Below are positions 17,077 to 24,900 of a stretch of DNA of 64,000 bases, in pieces. A program made the position numbers and the translations under genes. The notes under the pieces were generated by a model, which did no database searches, was not told where the DNA came from, and saw only the letters and a program-made list of their open reading frames with translations. The DNA lies in contig NZ_CP020028.1 in the NCBI RefSeq assembly GCF_002240415.1, positions 2,381,501-2,445,500 of the forward strand, written 5' to 3'. The DNA is from Paenibacillus kribbensis. GTDB taxonomy: Bacteria > Bacillota > Bacilli > Paenibacillales > Paenibacillaceae. Numbering within the stretch: position 1 is the stretch's first letter; each line of letters starts with the position of its first letter.

Positions 17077-18588
17077 TTAATGAAGGGAGTAATCGTTATT
17101 CCCGTTGGTGGAAACATCACTGTTGCGGCTCTGTCTGCCGGGTCCGCGTTTGTGGAAGGTCGTGTGCAGCAGATGGTGCGATACGTGCCCAAGCGGCTCA
17201 CCCAAAAATTCGTCATAAAGCTTGATGATAAAAGGGTTCTCATGCGATTTGCGCACCTGAGATGCAGCATCATGTCCGTAGATGGACGATTTACGCGCAC
17301 GATAAGCCTCGATTTTTTGTTTTTCCAACATGAGCTTGGGTTGCCCTCCTCCGCTGATACATCCAGCAGGACAGCCCATGACCTCGATAAAATGATAGTC
17401 ACATTCGCCCGCCTGCACACGATCCAGCAGCTGATAGGCATGTTGCAGCCCAGCGACGACCGCCACCTTGAGCTGCAGCTCGCCAACCTGAACTTCGGCT
17501 ACTCGAATACCTTCCTCGCCACGTACAAAATCCAGCTGGAGCTTCGGCAGCTTCTCATTCGTCAGCAACTCGTAACCTGTACGGATAGCAGCCTCCATTA
17601 CCCCTCCAGTCACACCAAAAATAGTGCCAGCACCTGAATATTTTCCTAAAGGTGAATCGAATTCTTCATCAGGCAGGTTCATAAAATCAATTCCGCGCTG
17701 CTTGATCCAGTACGCAAGCTCACGCGTTGTCAGCACCTCATCCACATCACGGTAACCATCGGATTCCATTTCGGGACGATCGCATTCAAATTGTTTACAG
17801 GTACATGGCATGATTGCGACGCTGTAAATATTCGCAGGCTTCACCTCGTCCAGCTGTGCACCATAAGTCTTGACCAGCGCTCCCAGTATCTGCATTGGCG
17901 ATTTGCAACTGGATAGATGGTCCAGCAGATCGGGATATTCAATCTCGGCAAAACGAACCCATGCCGGACAGCAGGATGTGAACATCGGTAACGGTCCACC
18001 CTCGGTCACGCGGCGAATCAGCTCGGTGCCTTCCTCCATGATGGTTACGTCAGCTCCGAAATTCGTATCATATACCCGATCAAAGCCGAGGCGGCGAAGG
18101 GCAGCGGCCATTTTGCCAGGCGTCAAGGTACCGAACGGCATACCAAATTCCTCTGCGAGTGACACGCGAATGGATGGAGCGCATTGAACGATCCGAAGCT
18201 GTCCTGGTTTTGTCATCATGTCAGTTACCTTATTCAGGCTATAGCTATAATAGGCAGCAAATAGCGGTTCGCCGATGTCGGCAGGCATATCGCGTTCACG
18301 CATACGCGCCTGCCGTCTGATGGCGGCTTCCTGTGGAGATGCATCCGCCCAATCTGATGCGTATACACTGCATATTTGTACACATTGACCGCAAAAAACA
18401 CAGCGGTCTGCGTTCACGGTTTGCGGTTCTCCCGGCAATCCCTCTATGGCGTCTACCGGACAAACACCTGCGCAGCGTCTGCATCCCGTGCACAACGTAG
18501 GGTCGATATGAATGACAGGGACTGTACAATCAGAATCAGTCGCCTCCATACAAGGAGGGGACGAGCTCTTGTCTGTTGTCGTTGACAT
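17077..18588 (-). CDS. hydA: [FeFe] hydrogenase catalytic subunit
   Basis: Iron-only hydrogenase, 503 residues, reversible proton reduction to H2. Two N-terminal [4Fe-4S] ferredoxin motifs (CTGCRRCAGVCP and CVFCGQCVQICS, about residues 33-75) lead to the H-cluster domain. All three H-cluster signatures are intact: L1 FTSCCPAWVRF, L2 IMPCTCKQFECDRPE, L3 EVMGCPAGCISGGGQP. The Cys of TSCCP used for proton transfer is present. The small-subunit-like C-terminus ends HLLHTTFHKRG and then a 20-residue polar tail. No signal peptide, so cytoplasmic. It lies 34 bp after the first HycB-like gene. Confidence 0.96.
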   Translation of the reverse strand: MSTTTDKSSSPPCMEATDSDCTVPVIHIDPTLCTGCRRCAGVCPVDAIEGLPGEPQTVNADRCVFCGQCVQICSVYASDWADASPQEAAIRRQARMRERDMPADIGEPLFAAYYSYSLNKVTDMMTKPGQLRIVQCAPSIRVSLAEEFGMPFGTLTPGKMAAALRRLGFDRVYDTNFGADVTIMEEGTELIRRVTEGGPLPMFTSCCPAWVRFAEIEYPDLLDHLSSCKSPMQILGALVKTYGAQLDEVKPANIYSVAIMPCTCKQFECDRPEMESDGYRDVDEVLTTRELAYWIKQRGIDFMNLPDEEFDSPLGKYSGAGTIFGVTGGVMEAAIRTGYELLTNEKLPKLQLDFVRGEEGIRVAEVQVGELQLKVAVVAGLQHAYQLLDRVQAGECDYHFIEVMGCPAGCISGGGQPKLMLEKQKIEAYRARKSSIYGHDAASQVRKSHENPFIIKLYDEFLGEPLGHVSHHLLHTTFHKRGPGRQSRNSDVSTNGNNDYSLH

Positions 18589-18622
18589 GGTATTCTACCT
18601 TTCTGCGGCTGAGATTTTAACC

Positions 18623-19252
18623 TTATAAGCGTGGGAAAAAAACTTCCCGCCGACGCTCCGGAGGCGAGTCGACTGCACCCTTGGCCAGTCGTAGCACCTG
18701 GTTTGGGCAGGCCTCTACACAGGCAGGCTGTCCGTCTGCCGTTTCTGCGCACAAATCGCATTTGCTTGCGGCAGTGCGGGGGAGGGCGGCCCGATTGGCA
18801 TGGCGAGTCAATCCGGATTGCGTCACAACGTGTCCTGCCCGATAAACCGGAGTCACCTCAATGGCTCCGAAGGGACAGGCCAAAACACAGGAGGTGCAGC
18901 CGATACATCGTTCTTCATCAATCATGACCACGCCGTCCTCCTGACGAATGGCCTGCACTGGACAGGCATGTGCACAGGGGGCATTTTCACAATGCCGGCA
19001 TTGCACAGGCACATACGCATCCCCAGCGCGTACAACATACACCTTGGGTACGACAGGCACGCTGACGGTTCCGACCGAAGCACCTATGCCGCCCGCCTGG
19101 CTGTGAACGGCGAAGCACGCCAGTTCACAGGCTTTGCATCCAATACATTGCCCACCGTCTGCGACTACGAAGGAGGAGGCGACAGCGCTTGTTCTATCGG
19201 CTGCTCCCATTCTGCTCGTTGGACGGTACAGCATGTTTCGTGCGCCGCTCAT
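18623..19252 (-). CDS. HycB/HydN-type 4x[4Fe-4S] electron-transfer protein (first copy)
   Basis: A 209-residue polyferredoxin paralogous to the 16334-16924 gene. Its four cysteine motifs are CIGCKACELAC, CRHCENAPCAHACP, CIGCTSCVLACP and CDLCAETADGQPACVEACP. It has an extra N-terminal tail of about 25 residues without export features. Its ATG overlaps the fdhF stop by 4 bp, so it is coupled to formate dehydrogenase, and hydA follows after 34 bp. Position and cluster count fit an electron bridge between FdhF and HydA. Confidence 0.92.
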   Translation of the reverse strand: MSGARNMLYRPTSRMGAADRTSAVASSFVVADGGQCIGCKACELACFAVHSQAGGIGASVGTVSVPVVPKVYVVRAGDAYVPVQCRHCENAPCAHACPVQAIRQEDGVVMIDEERCIGCTSCVLACPFGAIEVTPVYRAGHVVTQSGLTRHANRAALPRTAASKCDLCAETADGQPACVEACPNQVLRLAKGAVDSPPERRREVFFPRL

Positions 19253-21414
19253 CTTGTCACCTTATCAGCCAAAACGGCTTCATGGACGTTCATCTGTCTG
19301 CGAATCCGCTGGTACGATTCATGTACATCACGTTCGGCCTGCGCCTGGTCGGCAATCCGCTCCAGCCGGATGGCGCAATATTTTAATTCCGGGGTTTTAG
19401 ATACCGGATCGAGAAAATCGGCGGTCAGCTCGTTACATGCTCCAACCCACCAGTGATAGGTCATGTAGGTCGCGCCTTGCTGTACGCGGTCACTGACTTG
19501 TGCCCGTGCCATAATGCGCCCCCGGCGGGAGGATATGGCGACAATTTCACCATCGAGAATGTTCAGATCCGTTGCGTCTTGCGGGCTAATCTGAATAAAG
19601 CCAGGCTCATCAGACAGCTGACGCAGTGCACGGCAATTACCGGTCATGGTGCGCACGGAATAATGTCCTACCTCGCGAACGGTAGATAAGACTAGCGGGA
19701 ATTTGGCATCCGGCTGTTCTTGAGGTGGACGCCATTCGCAGGCGAATAATCGGCCTTTGCCGCTAGGCGTGGAAAATTGATTGCCTTTGTACAAATACGG
19801 AGTACCTGGATGGTCCTCTGTAGGGCAGGGCCACTGGACGCCGCCTTGGTCCTCCATTTTTTGGTAGCTGGCACCAGCGAATAACGGGCAGAGGCTGCGC
19901 ATTTCATCCCAAATTTCCTCTGTGTTTGCATAGGACATAGGGTAGCCCATGGCGGTAGCAACCTCGCTAATAATGGCCCAGTCCGGCTTGACATCACCCT
20001 GTGGCTCCACGGCCTTGCGGATGCGCTGAAAGCCACGGTCTGCCGAAGAATATACACCGTCATGCTCACCCCAAGCAGTAGAAGGGAGGATGACATCGGC
20101 ATGCAGCGCCGTTTTGTTCATGAAAATATCCTGTACTACGACAAATTCCAATTGGTCTAGCGCTTCACGCAACTCGGCGGCGTTCGGATCACTTTGTACA
20201 GGGTCCTCGCCGAAAATATAGTAAGCCTTCAGCTTGTTCTCCTTCAGGATGAGGTGCGGTACCTCTGTAAGGGAATATCCTTTTTTACGCGGCAGCTGCT
20301 CAACCCCCCATGCTTTTTCAAACTTTTTGCGAACCGCAGTATCCGTTACATCCTGATAGCCAGGATACACATTCGGCAATGCGCCCATGTCACAGGAGCC
20401 CTGTACATTGTTTTGTCCACGCACGGGTCCGATGCCCACATTCGGCTTGCCCAGATTTCCGGTCAACAAGGCAAGGGAAGCGAGTCCCTTTACCACATCA
20501 ACGGCCTGTGAAAATTGACATACGCCCATTCCGTACAAAATGGTAGCGGTAGGGGCCTTGGCATACTCCCTCATTGCCGCCCGGATGTCAGCCGCCTTGA
20601 CTCCCGTAATGCCTTCTGCATATTCGGGCGTATATTTTTTAATGCTGTCTACGTATTCGGCAAAGCCTTCAGTGTTTGCTTCCACATATCGTTTGTCGTA
20701 CAGTCCTTCATGCACAAGCACATGACCAAAAGCGTTGACCAAAGCCATGTTCGAGCCGCCTTTTAGAGGCAGCCACATATCTGAAATACGCCCAGTTTCA
20801 GTCATGCGCGGATCACATACAATAATTTTGGCACCTCTTTGCTTCGCAGCTACGATGCGTCTGGCGACGATCGGATGCGTTTCAGGGGCGTTGTATCCAA
20901 ACACGAATAAAAGATCAGAGTGTTCAATTTCAGGAATAGAATTGGACATGGCCCCATCCCCGAGTGAATATGTCAAACCTGCCACAGAAGGGCCGTGGCA
21001 TACACGAGCGCAATGGTCAATATTGTTCGTGCCAATGACCGCCCGCATGAACTTTTGCATGACATAATTGGCTTCGTTTCCCGGACCGCGTGCAGAGCCC
21101 GTCCCCATAATGGAGTCGGGTCCGTATTTTTCCTTAATTGCTGACAGCCGTTCGGCAGTATATTGGATAGCTTCCTCCCACTCCACTTCCTCCATGACCC
21201 CATTTTTGCGAATCATGGGCTTGCGCAAGCGTGCAGTCAGAATTTGCGGGTCATTCAGAAAATCCCATCCGTAGTGTCCTTTCAGGCACAGTGTTCCTTC
21301 ATTTGTACGACCATCAGCCGGCTCTGCGCCGATTACCTGCCCCTTGTCCACCAGCAAATGAAGCTGACAACCGCTTCCGCAGTAGGGACATACCGTTAAT
21401 ACCTTGTCTGCCAT
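19249..21414 (-). CDS. fdhF: Formate dehydrogenase H-type, molybdopterin subunit (cysteine variant)
   Basis: Molybdenum/tungsten bis-MGD oxidoreductase, 721 residues: formate to CO2, or the reverse. The N-terminal [4Fe-4S] motif is CPYCGSGCQLHLL with the fourth Cys in GTLCLKGHYGWDF. The active-site segment is HCARVCHGPSVAGLTYSLG, matching E. coli FdhF except that the selenocysteine is cysteine; the adjacent His is kept. The C-terminal molybdopterin-binding domain (FSTPSGKGRLF onward) is complete. I place the start at ATG 21414 with AAGAGGTG upstream, because the longer frame to 21531 runs through a terminator-like hairpin. No Tat signal, so cytoplasmic. The sulfurtransferase FdhD is not in view. 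Confidence 0.95.
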   Translation of the reverse strand: MADKVLTVCPYCGSGCQLHLLVDKGQVIGAEPADGRTNEGTLCLKGHYGWDFLNDPQILTARLRKPMIRKNGVMEEVEWEEAIQYTAERLSAIKEKYGPDSIMGTGSARGPGNEANYVMQKFMRAVIGTNNIDHCARVCHGPSVAGLTYSLGDGAMSNSIPEIEHSDLLFVFGYNAPETHPIVARRIVAAKQRGAKIIVCDPRMTETGRISDMWLPLKGGSNMALVNAFGHVLVHEGLYDKRYVEANTEGFAEYVDSIKKYTPEYAEGITGVKAADIRAAMREYAKAPTATILYGMGVCQFSQAVDVVKGLASLALLTGNLGKPNVGIGPVRGQNNVQGSCDMGALPNVYPGYQDVTDTAVRKKFEKAWGVEQLPRKKGYSLTEVPHLILKENKLKAYYIFGEDPVQSDPNAAELREALDQLEFVVVQDIFMNKTALHADVILPSTAWGEHDGVYSSADRGFQRIRKAVEPQGDVKPDWAIISEVATAMGYPMSYANTEEIWDEMRSLCPLFAGASYQKMEDQGGVQWPCPTEDHPGTPYLYKGNQFSTPSGKGRLFACEWRPPQEQPDAKFPLVLSTVREVGHYSVRTMTGNCRALRQLSDEPGFIQISPQDATDLNILDGEIVAISSRRGRIMARAQVSDRVQQGATYMTYHWWVGACNELTADFLDPVSKTPELKYCAIRLERIADQAQAERDVHESYQRIRRQMNVHEAVLADKVTR

Positions 21415-21461
21415 GTGTGCAGCACCTCTTTTTATATGAAATAGATGAAACTCGTAACATG

Positions 21462-21512
21462 AAAAAAGCCAATACAAAAATGCCGCTTTACGCTGCATCC
21501 TGTACTGGCTTA
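21462..21512 (-). terminator. Terminator-like hairpin between MpsC-like gene and fdhF
   Basis: On the minus strand AAGCCAGTACA (21512 down) pairs with TGTATTGGCTT, followed by six T at 21467-21462. It sits 31 bp after the MpsC-like stop and 48 bp before fdhF. Since the genes run the same way and no second promoter is evident, it could act as a partial terminator or an attenuator. Confidence 0.65.
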
Positions 21513-21542
21513 TCCGCGAGCGAGGAGACAAGCTCCTTCCCG

Positions 21543-21905
21543 CTAATCCAACCGGTGTATGTGTTGTAGTTCAAGAGTAATGATAATATGTCCGTCTCCA
21601 TGGACGGAGGGACAGACCTCCCAGGTGTAAGTGAAGGGACTGCCGATTGTTTTTTCCGCTTCGCTCATAAACTCTTTTTCCAGATAAGGTCGAAGGACGT
21701 TCCAATATTCCCTGACCTTGTCCTCGGCCCCTTCATGAACGAGAATTTCGGACAGATTGGACAAGGTGCCTCGAATTTCTACCGTAATCCGGAGCGGCGA
21801 ATCCAAAGAAACCTTGACGTTATCCGGACCTTTTCCCCGGTAATGCTTAACAATACATACGGCTAGCTTCCTTATGCGCTCACGGTATTCCCATTCGGTA
21901 TTCAC
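21543..21905 (-). CDS. DUF2294 / MpsC-like small protein
   Basis: A 120-residue soluble protein. The text RGKGPDNVKVSLDS, IRGTLSNLSEILVHEGAEDK and VREYWNVLRPYLEKEF matches the DUF2294 (YbcI) family, now also called MpsC after the staphylococcal membrane-potential system. No membrane segment is seen. It is the first gene of the formate/hydrogen operon on the minus strand; fdhF follows after 128 bp. The family name rests on recalled motif similarity. Its role here is unknown: a bicarbonate/CO2-linked or accessory function is conceivable because of the FdhF neighbour. Confidence 0.65.
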   Translation of the reverse strand: MNTEWEYRERIRKLAVCIVKHYRGKGPDNVKVSLDSPLRITVEIRGTLSNLSEILVHEGAEDKVREYWNVLRPYLEKEFMSEAEKTIGSPFTYTWEVCPSVHGDGHIIITLELQHIHRLD

Positions 21906-21919
21906 ATCTGGACACTCCG

Positions 21920-22035
21920 CTTCGAATCAAAATAAAGGCGTACTTGCCGCGCATGCCGGACAGCCTGTGTAGCTGGTTCTGGAAAGGATGTAACCGTCCC
22001 GTCCACATAGTGGTCTGCCCAGCACGGCGTATCAC
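21920..22035 (-). ncRNA. Structured 5' leader of the fdhF-hyd operon (candidate cis-RNA)
   Basis: From the predicted start near 22035 the minus-strand leader can form an outer stem GCCGTGCTGGGCAG with CTGTCCGGCATGCGCGGC (wobble pairs and a small bulge). It encloses hairpins CCAC-TAT-GTGG and GGTT...AACC. The outer stem pairs better as minus-strand RNA (G-U wobbles) than as plus-strand RNA (A-C mismatches), which supports the direction. No riboswitch class was recognised. Confidence 0.42.
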
Positions 22036-22041
22036 TCTTTT

Positions 22042-22084
22042 ATGGTAGAACAGGTTGACCTGGAAAGATGTGAAATTCATTACA
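22042..22084 (-). promoter_or_regulatory. FNR-type site and -10 element of the fdhF-hyd operon
   Basis: On the minus strand TGTAA-TGAATT-TCACA (22084-22069), one mismatch from TGTGA-N6-TCACA, is followed after 21 bases by TACCAT (22047-22042). Spacing is identical to that at hydEG, giving a site at about -41.5 from a start near 22035. Confidence 0.62.
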
Positions 22085-22151
22085 CCGAACCAAAATTTTA
22101 CATGGTTTAGAAAGCACTAATTAGGACTGGGCAATTCGAAAGCCAATGGTG

Positions 22152-22187
22152 ACATCTTGCTGGCTACGCTGGCGGGGTGTTTTTTTG
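22152..22187 (+). terminator. Plus-strand terminator-like hairpin without an obvious gene
   Basis: ACATCTTGCTGGC-TAC-GCTGGCGGGGTGT pairs completely if G-U is allowed and is followed by T7. No plus-strand gene ends here; it lies between the divergent fdhF operon promoter and the YjcZ-type gene. Confidence 0.5.
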
Positions 22188-22262
22188 TTTGCCTGAATGC
22201 CTTATCACAGAACATTTTTATACATATATTAAGGTGTAGAACAAGTAAAGGAGGTTCAAGCC

Positions 22263-22379
22263 ATGAGTGGATATGAAGGTGTAGCAGGTTATGGTGGATG
22301 CGGTGGATATAGCTCTATAGGTGCAATCCTGGTGTTGTTTATCCTCTTGGTTATTATCACTAAAGCGTTTTGGATTTAA
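22263..22379 (+). CDS. YjcZ-family tiny membrane protein (sporulation-type)
   Basis: A 38-residue protein with AAAGGAGG upstream. The N-terminal half is Gly/Tyr rich (GYEGVAGYGGCGGYSS) and the C-terminal half is one hydrophobic helix (IGAILVLFILLVIITKAFWI). This is the layout of the YjcZ tiny transmembrane family found in spore-forming Bacillales. A CATATATTA element (about 22222-22230) upstream resembles a SigK/SigE -10, without a convincing -35. Function unknown; probably made during sporulation. Confidence 0.82.
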   Translation: MSGYEGVAGYGGCGGYSSIGAILVLFILLVIITKAFWI

Positions 22380-22493
22380 TTTTGTGAAAAGAATTGTTGG
22401 GTAATAGTGCTGAATACCATGGCGGATTCTGCCATAATAGAGGTTGCAGTTATTTGGGGGATTTTATTCAAAAAAACGAAACACTCGAATAGC

Positions 22494-22537
22494 AAAAAGT
22501 CCAGCCAACCTTAAATGGTCAGCTGGGGAATATTTTT
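22494..22537. terminator. Bidirectional terminator between YjcZ-type gene and small basic genes
   Basis: CCAGCCAACC-TTAAAT-GGTCAGCTGG (22501-22526) has an A-run before it (T-run on the minus strand) and TATTTTTAGG after it. It suits the convergent genes on both sides. A second small hairpin ATGGC-GGATTCT-GCCAT occurs at about 22419-22435. Confidence 0.62.
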
Positions 22538-22607
22538 AGGCTCTTTTCGTAAAGATTGTTGCTAAAAGATATGAAAGGGAGCAATGCCTTTTGCCCTGCT
22601 GAAAACA

Positions 22608-22742
22608 TTAATGTTTTTTCTTTTTGACATTTACGTTGAACAGATTGGCAGCCAGCGCATTGCCTTGTGCACGCGCGGACGCTTTTTGTTTTGACCAGAT
22701 CGATATGCTTTTTCTTTTTACATGGTGTTTTCTTCTACTCAT
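22608..22742 (-). CDS. Small basic protein A (44 aa), paralogue of the next gene
   Basis: ATG at 22742 has AGGGAGGTGA upstream at ideal spacing. The product is highly basic: it starts MSRRKHHVKRKSIS and ends in KKKKH. It shares the core GNALAANLFNVNVKKKKH with the upstream small gene (GNALATNALNIKISKRKKHH), so the two are diverged duplicates. No family was recognised. It lies 41 bp after the other copy, likely in one transcript. Confidence 0.72.
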   Translation of the reverse strand: MSRRKHHVKRKSISIWSKQKASARAQGNALAANLFNVNVKKKKH

Positions 22743-22783
22743 GGAAATCACCTCCCTTCACAGGAATGAAGGTACGGATGGTC

Positions 22784-22945
22784 TTAGTGGTGCTTTTTGC
22801 GTTTGGATATTTTGATGTTCAATGCGTTGGTGGCCAGCGCATTACCATTTTTTGTTCTGGCATCTGCGGCTTGGAAAATTTTAACGACCAGGAATTTGTT
22901 TTTACCGACACGATGTTTGAACGTTTTTACTCTTGTTTTGATCAT
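22784..22945 (-). CDS. Small basic protein B (53 aa), paralogue of the previous gene
   Basis: Basic protein reading MIKTRVKTFKHRVGKNKFLV, then VKIFQAADARTKNGNALATN and a Lys/Arg/His tail. AAAGGGGG is eight bases from the second ATG (22945) but only two from the first (22951), so I choose 22945. It shares the ARxxxGNALAxN core and the basic His-ending tail with its neighbour. Upstream, CATATAAAT resembles a SigE/SigK -10, which would fit sporulation expression, but this is weak. Confidence 0.72.
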   Translation of the reverse strand: MIKTRVKTFKHRVGKNKFLVVKIFQAADARTKNGNALATNALNIKISKRKKHH

Positions 22946-23251
22946 CTGCATACCCCCTTTGCTAAGGTATACTCTATTTATATGTCAGTGGCGATAGGGA
23001 TGTATAAGCATGAATCTATTAAGAACCAAAAGAAACGATTACCTAATAGATAGATTTCCATGTCCCATATAAACTCTACTAAAATGTTCGACACTTACAA
23101 AAAATCTTCAAAACAAGAATTAGCTTTGTCATAAACTCTAAATAAATTACAAAGCTCTGTTAACCTTAATCGGTCGGCAGAACTTTTTTTATTTTTATAT
23201 CTTAATATCGAACATCCGTTTGTATATAGTTTATATAGAGGAGTGATTGAC

Positions 23252-23308
23252 ATGTTATCAGACATCGAACGTAAACAAGAACTTCGAGATAGTAATAGTA
23301 GAGAATAG
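23252..23308 (+). CDS. Very short ORF (18 aa), possible gene remnant or leader peptide
   Basis: MLSDIERKQELRDSNSRE is preceded by AGAGGAG eight bases before the ATG. In 22946-23454 this is the only frame with a proper ribosome site. It may be the broken start of a longer gene, because in-frame text ILQSYRSKLSLL follows the stop. It lies about 150 bp before leuC; no Leu codon run is present, so it is not a classic leucine leader peptide. Confidence 0.3.
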   Translation: MLSDIERKQELRDSNSRE

Positions 23309-23454
23309 ATTTTGCAGTCTTATAGGTCAAAGCTATCACTTCTATAGATATCATATCTTAGACCAATCAAACAGGTCGTGGTATATTGTTGACATCCAAA
23401 AGAGAGCCGTATAGCTTCTCTCCACTAGTTCGAAAAACACAGGGGTGAATGTTG

Positions 23455-24879
23455 ATGAGTAAAAAGACCATGTTCGAGAAAATTTGGGATAACCATGTCA
23501 TCTATCAGGAAGCGGGAAAGCCGAGTATTTTGTACATTGATCTTCACTTGGTACATGAGGTAACCTCGCCGCAGGCGTTTGAGGGACTTCGTCTTAGCGG
23601 ACGCAAGGTGCGTCGTCCAGAGCTTACGTTTGCGACAATGGATCATAACGTACCGACGTTTGATCGCTACAATATTACGGACCCGATTTCCAAACAGCAG
23701 ATTGATACATTAACTCAAAATTGCCGCGATTTCGGTGTTACACTGTATGATCTGGATACCATTGATCAAGGTGTCGTTCACGTTATGGGGCCTGAACTTG
23801 GTCTGACTCATCCGGGGAAAACGATTGTTTGTGGTGACAGCCATACCTCCACACACGGTGCATTCGGGGCGCTTGCTTTTGGTATCGGAACAAGCGAAGT
23901 AGAGCACGTGCTGGCAACGCAATGTCTCCAGCAGGCGAAGGCAAAAACGATGGAAGTTCGTTTTGTAGGCCGCCGCAAACCGGGTGTAACAGCAAAAGAT
24001 ATGATTTTGGGTGTCATCGCCAAATACGGCACAGATTTCGCTACAGGCTATGTTATTGAGTACACAGGCGAATCCATCCGCGAATTGAGCATGGAAGAGC
24101 GTATGACGGTGTGCAACATGTCCATAGAGGGCGGAGCCAGAGCAGGAATGATTGCACCGGATGAAACGACTTTCAATTACTTGCGTGGACGCGAGCATGT
24201 GCCGCAAGGAGCTGCTTTCGAGCAGGCAGTTGCTGAGTGGAAAGAGCTTGTTACAGATGAAGGCGCTGAGTTTGATATTGTGCTGGAGTTTGACGTGGAT
24301 TCTTTAATTCCACAAGTGACTTGGGGCACCAGCCCAGGTATGGGTACAGATATTTCTTCGAATGTACCCATTCCGGCAGAATTGCCGACAGAAAACGAAC
24401 GTAAAGCGGCTGAAAAAGCGCTTGAATATATGGATTTGAAGCCAGGTACACCGATCACGGATATTGCGATTGATTACGTATTTATCGGTTCCTGCACCAA
24501 CGGACGGATTGAAGATCTACGCGCTGCGGCCGAGGTTGCCAAAGGCTATCAGGTATCTGACAGAGTAACGGCAATCGTCGTACCAGGCTCAGGTCGTGTG
24601 AAAATTCAGGCTGAACAAGAAGGACTGGACGTTATTTTCAAGGAAGCAGGATTCGAGTGGCGTGAAGCGGGATGCAGCATGTGTCTTGCGATGAATCCGG
24701 ACGTGCTCCAACCGGGACAGCGTTGTGCATCCACCTCTAACCGTAACTTTGAAGGTCGTCAGGGACGTGGAGGACGGACTCACCTCGTATCTCCGGCAAT
24801 GGCAGCCGCTGCGGCGATTCATGGACGTTTTGTCGATGTACGGGATTGGAAATTCAAGAAGGAAGCAGTAGTCCGCTAG
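23455..24879 (+). CDS. leuC: 3-isopropylmalate dehydratase large subunit
   Basis: Aconitase-family enzyme of leucine synthesis, 474 residues: 2-isopropylmalate to 3-isopropylmalate with LeuD. Motifs are [41 protein letters not shown], and the [4Fe-4S] cysteines in [13 protein letters not shown] and [14 protein letters not shown] 23455 is preferred over ATG 23449, as GGGGTG (23442-23447) is seven bases from the former and one from the latter. leuD follows after 21 bp. leuA and leuB are not in the window. Confidence 0.96.
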   Translation: MSKKTMFEKIWDNHVIYQEAGKPSILYIDLHLVHEVTSPQAFEGLRLSGRKVRRPELTFATMDHNVPTFDRYNITDPISKQQIDTLTQNCRDFGVTLYDLDTIDQGVVHVMGPELGLTHPGKTIVCGDSHTSTHGAFGALAFGIGTSEVEHVLATQCLQQAKAKTMEVRFVGRRKPGVTAKDMILGVIAKYGTDFATGYVIEYTGESIRELSMEERMTVCNMSIEGGARAGMIAPDETTFNYLRGREHVPQGAAFEQAVAEWKELVTDEGAEFDIVLEFDVDSLIPQVTWGTSPGMGTDISSNVPIPAELPTENERKAAEKALEYMDLKPGTPITDIAIDYVFIGSCTNGRIEDLRAAAEVAKGYQVSDRVTAIVVPGSGRVKIQAEQEGLDVIFKEAGFEWREAGCSMCLAMNPDVLQPGQRCASTSNRNFEGRQGRGGRTHLVSPAMAAAAAIHGRFVDVRDWKFKKEAVVR

Positions 24880-24900
24880 GATACAGAGGAGGAATTTACG

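Noticed and set aside
21415..21531. Upstream extension of fdhF
   Set aside because: It crosses a terminator-like hairpin and lacks a ribosome site; family similarity begins at ATG 21414.
21920..22035. Assignment of the fdhF leader to a NiCo, c-di-GMP, THF or molybdenum-cofactor riboswitch
   Set aside because: Individual words such as GGGCAG looked suggestive, but the conserved cores of these classes could not be found.
22624..23053. Plus-strand frames of 60-130 codons
   Set aside because: They are antisense to the two small basic genes that have proper ribosome sites on the minus strand.
23252..23454. Leucine leader peptide attenuator before leuC
   Set aside because: The short ORF has no run of Leu codons and no terminator/antiterminator pair is visible.
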